From NCBI GenBank assembly GCA_903861235.1, contig CAIOTP010000160.1, positions 1 to 20,597 of the forward strand: DNA of 20,597 nucleotides, given 5' to 3'. The DNA comes from an uncultured bacterium (lineage in GTDB: Bacteria; Planctomycetota; Phycisphaerae; Phycisphaerales; SM1A02). The notes beneath the pieces were generated by a model that saw only the letters and a program-made list of their open reading frames with translations, was not told the DNA's origin and did no database searches. Below, piece by piece: positions 7,246-12,285 of this stretch (position 1 is the stretch's first letter; every line of letters starts with the position of its first letter). The position numbers were made by a program, and so were the translations under genes.

Positions 7246-8292
7246 TCAGCTGCGGAGGTGGTTCGGATCGATCAGCCAGAGCCAGTCGTCGAGGAGGAAC
7301 TCCACACGCTCCGCCAGCAGCGCGATTCGACCCATGACCGTGAAGCCGAACGCGGCACCGAAGGTGATCATGAGGTACCACACGCCCACACGTGCGGCCC
7401 CGCCCACCGCGCCGCGGTGCTGCACGCTGAAGAGGAAGTAGCAGAGGCAGCACACCACGCCCACCAGCACCAGGATTCCCGGGAGCGTGCCCCAGAACAG
7501 GTCCCAGGCGCTCAGCCCCGGCGTGACGGGCAGCACCGACTGCATGGTGGCTTCCGCCTGCGCCATCAGGTCCGACTCCACCTGCGTGACCATGCGGCGC
7601 CCGGCCGTCATGCCCACGATGAAAGCCAGCGGCCATCCGGCGATCCATCCACCGCGGGGCATGAGCCGCCACAGCATCATCACCCCGAACACCAGCGCGA
7701 TCGCCATGCTTCCCCACTGCTGCATCCAGGGCCAGAACGCAGGATCGGCCGCGTCCCAGGTTCCTGGCGCCCACGGGCTGAACGCGGGCACCTTCAACGA
7801 GGGCTGCACCATGGCCTTCACCGTGCCGGGCAGGATGGCGCCGAAGAGCTTGGGCACCAAGGTTTCCCAGAAGCCCACCACCATCCAGTAGGCCGCGCTC
7901 ACGCCCACGAAGATCGACTCCGACAGCTTGTATGCCGGGTTGTCCGCGTACAGGAAGCTGAAGATGGCCAGCGTGAGCAGCGCCGCAAGCCACAGTCCGA
8001 CCGTGCGCGGCCACGAGAGCACCACGCGATCCTGTCCGGGCTCCTTCGCCTGGGCCTCGGCGAACGCCTTCGGGGTGACCCGGCTCCAGGTGATCCACGC
8101 GTGCTCCGCCTGGTCCCGCGGCACCGTGCGCCACACGGGCTCACCCTGGTCGGACCGACCGTCCTTCGCCAGCGAGACTTCGCCACGCTCCACGTACACG
8201 CGGCCCAGACCCTGGCCCACGAAGCCGCGCGCCACCAGCAGGCCCACGAAGACCACGGTCAGCACGATCCACGTCATGCGTTGCCGGGTCAT
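7246..8292 (-). CDS. Polytopic membrane protein, last gene of uncharacterised five-gene operon
   Basis: I do not recognise a named family. The 348-residue protein has one N-terminal membrane segment (7-22), a mostly polar stretch (~23-95), and then about six more segments near 97-115, 125-143, 192-211, 216-231, 268-288 and 302-322. It ends in 'RVEFLLDDWLWLIDPNHL'. No catalytic or metal-binding motif stands out; a CCLC cluster lies within the segment at ~281-284. The ATG at 8292 is chosen because it overlaps the preceding gene's stop in an ATGA junction, as at the other operon junctions; a longer frame to 8595 would run through that gene. The operon context suggests it is a subunit of a membrane complex with the four preceding products. 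Confidence 0.8.
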   Translation of the reverse strand: MTRQRMTWIVLTVVFVGLLVARGFVGQGLGRVYVERGEVSLAKDGRSDQGEPVWRTVPRDQAEHAWITWSRVTPKAFAEAQAKEPGQDRVVLSWPRTVGLWLAALLTLAIFSFLYADNPAYKLSESIFVGVSAAYWMVVGFWETLVPKLFGAILPGTVKAMVQPSLKVPAFSPWAPGTWDAADPAFWPWMQQWGSMAIALVFGVMMLWRLMPRGGWIAGWPLAFIVGMTAGRRMVTQVESDLMAQAEATMQSVLPVTPGLSAWDLFWGTLPGILVLVGVVCCLCYFLFSVQHRGAVGGAARVGVWYLMITFGAAFGFTVMGRIALLAERVEFLLDDWLWLIDPNHLRS

Positions 8293-9164
8293 GCGGCGGC
8301 CCTCGCCTTCCGCGTGAAGTGGATCACGTTCCCCAGCACGATCAGGGCCACCAGCAGCAGGTGACCGAACAGCTGCGGGCCCATGCGTCGCTGCGCCTCC
8401 AGGTACCGCGGCGGCGGCGTGCCGCCGATCTTGGCGTTGACCAGGCTCTCGTACTCCGCGGCGCCCTTCATGCCCGCCAGGATCCCGGCCAGCTGGTGCG
8501 GGTAGTAGGGAATCAGCTGGGGCGTGGACACGCCGGTGGTCCCGGCCACCATGCGAAGCTTGCCGCCGCTGCCGGTGACCACGTACTGCACCCACTCCTT
8601 CGAGCCCGGAAAGCCGGCACCCACGTCGATCAGCAGCGGAAAGTCGGTGACCGATCGGACGCCCTCGAGGATCTCCAGGTCGGCGGTGTCACGGCCGCGC
8701 TGGTCCACGGGAAAGCCCTTGCGGAAGTTGGTGGTGAGCAGCGTCATCAGCTGCTCCTGCCCTGCCTGGAAGCCCAGGTTCACGTAGTCCACGCCGTCGC
8801 GCATCTGCGGAAAATCGGCATGGATCACCTCGGTGATGGTGTCCTCGGCCAGGTTGTTCCCCAGCGGCCAGAGCGCGATGCACACCACCCGCAGCTTCCG
8901 GGCCGCACAGTGTCGCAGCAGCTGCGTCGCCATGGGCTGCAGCTCGCCGGCGCTCGCCGGGTCGAAGTCGAACGCGAAGAGCACGCGCTCGCCCGGGGGC
9001 ACGGCCTCCACCGCGTCGAAGACGGACTGCGTGGTGGCGGTGACCTTCTCCGGGAAGAGCTTGCCCGTGAGTCCCATGTAGAGGATGGGACCGCTGACCA
9101 CCAGGAACATGGCCAGGAAGATCCAGCGCCGATCCAGACGCTCCAGGCGGCCGAGCACGCTCAT
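8289..9164 (-). CDS. Bitopic membrane protein with external alpha/beta domain, uncharacterised operon
   Basis: A 291-residue protein with one membrane segment at each end (14-32 and 265-282) and basic residues outside both ('RLERLDRRW', 'TRKARAAA'). By the positive-inside rule both termini are cytoplasmic and the ~230-residue middle lies outside the cytoplasmic membrane. That middle has alternating strands and helices, such as 'RVLFAFDFDPASAGELQPMATQLLRHC' and 'KLRVVCIALWPLG', which suggest a Rossmann-like domain, but no nucleotide-binding motif is clear. The start is set by the ATGA overlap with the preceding gene and by GGGAGG seven bases upstream. A longer frame reaching 9926 is rejected because it would run across the neighbouring gene. 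Function unknown. Confidence 0.8.
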   Translation of the reverse strand: MSVLGRLERLDRRWIFLAMFLVVSGPILYMGLTGKLFPEKVTATTQSVFDAVEAVPPGERVLFAFDFDPASAGELQPMATQLLRHCAARKLRVVCIALWPLGNNLAEDTITEVIHADFPQMRDGVDYVNLGFQAGQEQLMTLLTTNFRKGFPVDQRGRDTADLEILEGVRSVTDFPLLIDVGAGFPGSKEWVQYVVTGSGGKLRMVAGTTGVSTPQLIPYYPHQLAGILAGMKGAAEYESLVNAKIGGTPPPRYLEAQRRMGPQLFGHLLLVALIVLGNVIHFTRKARAAA

Positions 9165-9868
9165 CCTCCGCCCTCCCGACTCAGCCAGCTGCGGTCCAGA
9201 CCCAGCAGGATGCGAAGGCTGGTGGCCGCCACACCCAGGGCGATGCCGATCAGGATGGCCCGATTGCCCGCGCTTCCGAACACGCCCATGAGGTAGTTGC
9301 TCAGGTTCTCCAGCCGAAGCCCCGACGCCCACCCCGGCATCCAGTCGGTGAGCACCACGCCGGCGTAGGTGCGGCCCAGCAGCACCACGAACGCGGTCAC
9401 CAGCAGCACCGCGGCGCCCGCGTTCTTGGCCCGGAAGGCGCGAAAGGCGGCGCTGGCCACGAAGAACGCCAGCAGCGCAAACATGGTGGCCGAGAGCGGC
9501 GAGAGCACGAATTCGTAGATCCACCCGAAGGGCGTCTCGGCCGTCTGCTGGTCTCCGCTCCACGCGGCCTGGGGGCTGCTGGGCGAGGGGTTCACGCCCA
9601 TCTTGCCCATGCCCACCACCAGCGTGACCAGGAACGCCCCCAGCGTGACGGCGGCGTAGCCCCAGCCACGATCGCGCCGGCTGATGGTGGAGAGATTGGC
9701 CTTCAGCAGGCTGCCCGCGCCCAGCACGAACGCGATGGCGGAGACCACGTTGAAGATCTCGGACGCCGACTCGCTCATCCAGCCCAGCGGCCTCAGGAAA
9801 TAGCTCACGGCCATGAGCAGACCTGCACCGATGGCGATGGCCAGCGGAACGGCCTGCCGCGCGATCAT
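9161..9868 (-). CDS. Six-segment membrane protein, uncharacterised operon
   Basis: A 235-residue hydrophobic protein with about six membrane segments (near 6-25, 38-55, 71-89, 121-143, 150-167 and 203-223). A polar loop (~91-118) contains 'SGDQQTAETPFGW', and the C-terminus reads 'SLRILLGLDRSWL'. There are few charged residues within the segments and no transporter, sensor or peptidase motif that I recognise. Both ends join neighbours by 4-base ATGA overlaps. It probably forms part of a membrane complex with the flanking products; this is inferred only from gene packing. Confidence 0.78.
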   Translation of the reverse strand: MIARQAVPLAIAIGAGLLMAVSYFLRPLGWMSESASEIFNVVSAIAFVLGAGSLLKANLSTISRRDRGWGYAAVTLGAFLVTLVVGMGKMGVNPSPSSPQAAWSGDQQTAETPFGWIYEFVLSPLSATMFALLAFFVASAAFRAFRAKNAGAAVLLVTAFVVLLGRTYAGVVLTDWMPGWASGLRLENLSNYLMGVFGSAGNRAILIGIALGVAATSLRILLGLDRSWLSREGGG

Positions 9869-10839
9869 GGACGGGCCCCCACGGCGCTGCGCAGGAAGTC
9901 GCTCGTCTCATGCAGCCACGCCGCATCCGCCCAGATGACGGCGGCCGTGGCCACCAGCGTGCCGATCACCACGAACGCGATCACCGCGATCTTCGCCGCG
10001 TCCTGCGCCTGCACCGAGCCCAGCTGGTCCGGCTCGCCGCTGAGGTACGCGCTGGCCACGAAGAACTCCTCGCCGATCAGCGTGTAGTCGCAGGCCGCCA
10101 CGAAGAACGGCAGCTGGCTGGTCTCGCCCGTGCCGGCGATCTGGATGGCTCCCACATGGTTGCCCGTCTCCGCCAGGATCAGGCTCTCGCCGTAGAAGGT
10201 GCCCATCAGGAAGCACGCCGCCGGCCGCTCACGCACCATGCTTCCGGTCACGTGCGCCACGTACGCGAACTGCTCGTCGGTCACGTAGTGGACGCGGTCG
10301 GGCTGGTAGGCCTCGGGGCGACCCGCCGCCAGGCATGCAGACTGCACCGCGTCACGGGCGGCCTCCATGACCAGGGAGCGGCTCGTGGGCACCTCCACCT
10401 GCGCGTCGTACTCGGCGGCGGTGCGGGCCACACGCCCCAGTAGAGTCACGCCCGCCACCGTCTGGATGTCGTTCATGTCCATGATGCCGGGCACGAAGAG
10501 CACCGGCCGACCCATCTCGGTGGCGCGACCGATCGCCTCGTCGACCGCGTCGAGCGCGGCCAGCCGGCGGATGACCGGCGGCTTGCCCCGGCGCGAACGG
10601 AACACGAAGACCAGCGTGGCCAGGCCGATGCCCAGGGTCCATGCCGCCAGTGGCAGACGTTGCTCGTGAAAGGCCGGCAATTCGGGATCGGAAGACTCGG
10701 CCTCGCCCTCCGCCGCCGCTCCACGGGCCAGGCCCAGCACGGCACCCACCAACACGGCGATCCACCAACGGTACGGGCTTCGGGATGGGCGCGATGCCGC
10801 GCTCCAGCGGTGCATGCGGCCAATGTAGCCCGAAGTCAC
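9865..10839 (-). CDS. Membrane-anchored conserved protein (possibly DUF6754), uncharacterised operon
   Basis: The 324-residue product has a signal-anchor-like segment (26-43), a second membrane segment (63-80), a ~200-residue soluble domain and a third segment (283-304). The domain contains 'VLFVPGIMDMNDIQTVAG' (113-130), 'HYVTDEQFAYVAHVTG' (184-199), 'FYGESLILAETGNHVGAIQIAGTGETSQLPFF' (split over 215-246) and 'ACDYTLIGEEFFVASAYLSGEP' (split over 249-270). From memory this resembles the uncharacterised DUF6754 family; I could not check this. Two starts are plausible: GTG at 10839, which overlaps the upstream stop as GTGA, and ATG at 10815 (residue 9), which has a TACATT -10-like element six bases before it. 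The downstream end overlaps the next gene as ATGA. Confidence 0.8.
   Translation of the reverse strand: MTSGYIGRMHRWSAASRPSRSPYRWWIAVLVGAVLGLARGAAAEGEAESSDPELPAFHEQRLPLAAWTLGIGLATLVFVFRSRRGKPPVIRRLAALDAVDEAIGRATEMGRPVLFVPGIMDMNDIQTVAGVTLLGRVARTAAEYDAQVEVPTSRSLVMEAARDAVQSACLAAGRPEAYQPDRVHYVTDEQFAYVAHVTGSMVRERPAACFLMGTFYGESLILAETGNHVGAIQIAGTGETSQLPFFVAACDYTLIGEEFFVASAYLSGEPDQLGSVQAQDAAKIAVIAFVVIGTLVATAAVIWADAAWLHETSDFLRSAVGARP
10822..10827 (-). promoter_or_regulatory. Possible internal -10 element for a leaderless shorter form
   Basis: TACATT on the minus strand ends exactly six bases before an in-frame ATG at 10815. It lies within the first codons of the longer, GTG-initiated frame. The spacing matches that at purE, the esterase gene and pdxA, suggesting an internal promoter in the operon. 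Confidence 0.42.
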
Positions 10840-11960
10840 GCCTCGATGCGCTCCACGTTCGCGCGAGGCACCACCACCGTCCCGCCGCCCTCGAGCGCCA
10901 CTTCCAGCACCCGCGCACGACTGCCGCTCTCGAGCAGCGCCGGCTTCTCCGGCAGCCCCGCCACCTTGCCGAGCAGTCCGAAGTGAGGATCACGCACGAT
11001 GCGCACCGGCACGCCCGGCGCCAGTTCACCGGCACCCGCATCCTGTGATCGCGTGACCGACGCCGCCCGAGCCAGGGGCACCACCACTTCCGGCCGAAGC
11101 ACGCCCGCGCGGATCTGGGTGGCCCCGTTCACACACGCCAGTCGGCCCGCGTGCGAGGCCAGCAGATCGAAGGTGCGCCGTGCCATGGCGATCTCGCCGA
11201 AGCCTTCGGTGATGATCAGGGTGAGTCCGCAGCGTTCGCTTCCGGTGATGGCCACGCCCAGGTCATGGCCGAGGAAGTCGCGCAGGTCGGCGTCGTCCAG
11301 GCCGCCGCTCACCACCGCCACGGCCCCCACCTGCCGCGCCCGTGCGATCGCCGTCGCCGTCATGCGCGCACCACCGACCACCACACATCCCTTCATCTCC
11401 GGCCCGATCAGGTCTTCGTGCAGTTCCTCGCCGGGCGCCCTGCAGGCCATGGCCACGGGACCGCGCGCCTCGCCGCCCACACCGAAGATGCCCTGCACCA
11501 TGGCGGCCTCGGCCTCGATCACGGCGCCCTCGCCCGGCAGCACCTCGACCACGCGGCCCGGCACATGGGCCAGCACCTGCACCGGCTGTCGCGGGCCACG
11601 GATCATGACCAGACCGCTGGAATCACCCACGCTCTCCACCGTGCCCTCCGCGGGCGACTTGAGCTCGGTCTTCATCAAGCCGAACAGGCCCTTGCTCCGC
11701 GCGATCACCTCGTCCTTGCGGACGGCGTCACCCACCTGCTTGAGCATGAGCGAGGGCAGCTCCTTCGCGGGGCACGCCAGTTGGCTCGCGGCCTTCACCG
11801 GGGTCACCTCGCCCTCCAGGTGCGATTCCGCCACCACCGAATCTCCCTGCACCTGATCCCCCACGGAGACGAGCACCTGCCCCGAAGTCGGAAGCACGCG
11901 CCGGGCCCTGAAGCAGGTTCCGGGCGTCACCTTCAAGCCGGGGGTGTAGGCCTTGGCCAT
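10836..11960 (-). CDS. Barrel-sandwich/KOW-like protein, first gene of uncharacterised membrane operon
   Basis: A 374-residue protein with no signal peptide or membrane segment, so probably cytoplasmic. Residues ~25-50 ('VLVSVGDQVQGDSVVAES') and ~73-110 ('LKQVGDAVRKDEVIARSKG', then 'KSPAEGTVESVG') have the paired pattern of a lipoyl-like barrel-sandwich hybrid. Residues ~188-300 look alpha/beta, including 'GCVVVGGARMTATAIARARQ' and 'LTLIITEGFGEIAMARRTFD'. Residues ~312-374 ('PGVPVRIVRDPHFGLLGKV ... TVVVPRANVE') resemble a NusG-type KOW beta-barrel. The 'LMKTELKSP' string is not a biotin site, because the Lys-to-Pro spacing is too short. I do not know its function. The ATG at 11960 follows a TACCTT element by seven bases and has no Shine-Dalgarno sequence. 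Its stop overlaps the next start as GTGA. Confidence 0.78.
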   Translation of the reverse strand: MAKAYTPGLKVTPGTCFRARRVLPTSGQVLVSVGDQVQGDSVVAESHLEGEVTPVKAASQLACPAKELPSLMLKQVGDAVRKDEVIARSKGLFGLMKTELKSPAEGTVESVGDSSGLVMIRGPRQPVQVLAHVPGRVVEVLPGEGAVIEAEAAMVQGIFGVGGEARGPVAMACRAPGEELHEDLIGPEMKGCVVVGGARMTATAIARARQVGAVAVVSGGLDDADLRDFLGHDLGVAITGSERCGLTLIITEGFGEIAMARRTFDLLASHAGRLACVNGATQIRAGVLRPEVVVPLARAASVTRSQDAGAGELAPGVPVRIVRDPHFGLLGKVAGLPEKPALLESGSRARVLEVALEGGGTVVVPRANVERIEA

Positions 11961-11967
11961 GGCTGGA

Positions 11968-11973
11968 AAGGTA
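11968..11973 (-). promoter_or_regulatory. Probable -10 element, leaderless transcript of the five-gene operon
   Basis: TACCTT on the minus strand ends seven bases before the ATG at 11960. The expected -35 position (about 11991-11996) falls inside a perfect inverted repeat and does not resemble TTGACA. Confidence 0.48.
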
Positions 11974-11980
11974 TTCGGAC

Positions 11981-12011
11981 CCGGGATGGCCGGTCGGAGA
12001 CCGCATCCCGG
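11981..12011. repeat. Nested inverted repeat over the operon promoter (possible operator)
   Basis: The outer arms CCGGGATG (11981-11988) and CATCCCGG (12004-12011) are perfect complements. The inner arms CGGTC (11991-11995) and GACCG (11999-12003) are also perfect, with loop GGA and a two-base bulge GC. It starts eight bases upstream of the TACCTT element and covers the -35 region. No T-tract follows on either strand, so an operator site or a cruciform is more likely than a terminator. Confidence 0.55.
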
Positions 12012-12036
12012 ACCGCTCTTCCGCCATGCACCGGTC

Positions 12037-12084
12037 GGCGGGGATTGCCATCACGGCCAAACCTGCCGGGGCAATTTTCCCGCC
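12037..12084. repeat. Imperfect inverted repeat in divergent region
   Basis: The left arm GGCGGGGATTGCC (12037-12049) and right arm GGCAATTTTCCCGCC (12070-12084) pair as 6 + 6 bp around a 1/3-base internal loop, with 20 bases between the arms. It may be a regulator site or an RNA leader structure. Confidence 0.35.
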
Positions 12085-12220
12085 ATGACAGGGTAAAAAC
12101 CAAGGACCTTGAAATCGGGGAAGGCGTGATCGGTTCTGTTCGACCGGCGGATCGCGTCGACCTAGCGTTGGTCCAGGTGAGAAGTCCGCAAATCTGTCCC
12201 AAAATCGGTTCAGAATCCGC

Positions 12221-12248
12221 TTTTCAACCTCGTAGGCTGGGTTAGGTT
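12221..12248 (+). promoter_or_regulatory. Tentative promoter of the first protease gene
   Basis: TTTTCA (12221-12226) and TAGGTT (12243-12248) are 16 bases apart and would start RNA about 30 bases before the ATG at 12286. TAGGCT at 12233 is an alternative -10. The match is weak and is not separated from chance. Confidence 0.28.
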
Positions 12249-12285
12249 GGCTCGCTCGCACACCTCATTTCTGGAGCCCCAAAAG

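Larger units (their letters stand above)
11961..12285. promoter_or_regulatory. 325-base divergent regulatory region between operon and protease genes
   Basis: No convincing gene lies here. It holds the operon -10 element (11968-11973), the nested repeat at 11981-12011, a second imperfect inverted repeat at 12037-12084 and a weak promoter candidate for the protease gene near 12221-12248. CCGCCATG occurs twice (12021-12028 and beginning at 12080-12081), next to the second repeat. The centre (~12090-12230) is less GC-rich than the flanking genes. A cyclic-di-GMP riboswitch was considered for 'ACAGGGTAAAAACC' but the rest does not fit. Confidence 0.5.

Noticed and set aside
7246..8595. A 449-residue form of the last operon protein starting at 8595
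   Set aside because: The extra 101 residues overlap the coding region of the preceding gene out of frame. The ATG at 8292 gives the ATGA junction seen throughout the operon.
8289..9926. A single 545-residue protein read from the long minus-strand frame to 9926
   Set aside because: The N-terminal part is the shadow of the membrane protein at 9161-9868. The natural start is the ATGA overlap at 9164 with a Shine-Dalgarno-like sequence.
11650..11700. Biotin carrier-type acceptor site in the operon leader protein (LMKTELKSP)
   Set aside because: In biotin carriers the lysine precedes the AP/SP turn by about eight residues; here it is six, and the AMKM context is missing.
12080..12125. Possible cyclic-di-GMP (GEMM) riboswitch suggested by ACAGGGTAAAAACC
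   Set aside because: The GCAAAGCC-type loop, the second helix with tetraloop receptor and the closing P1 pairing of the class are not present.
12247..12285. TTG start for the first protease, 13 codons upstream
   Set aside because: The signal peptide begins properly at the ATG (12286), which also has a GGAG upstream. TAGGCT lies eight bases before the TTG, so a leaderless TTG start cannot be fully excluded but is unlikely.
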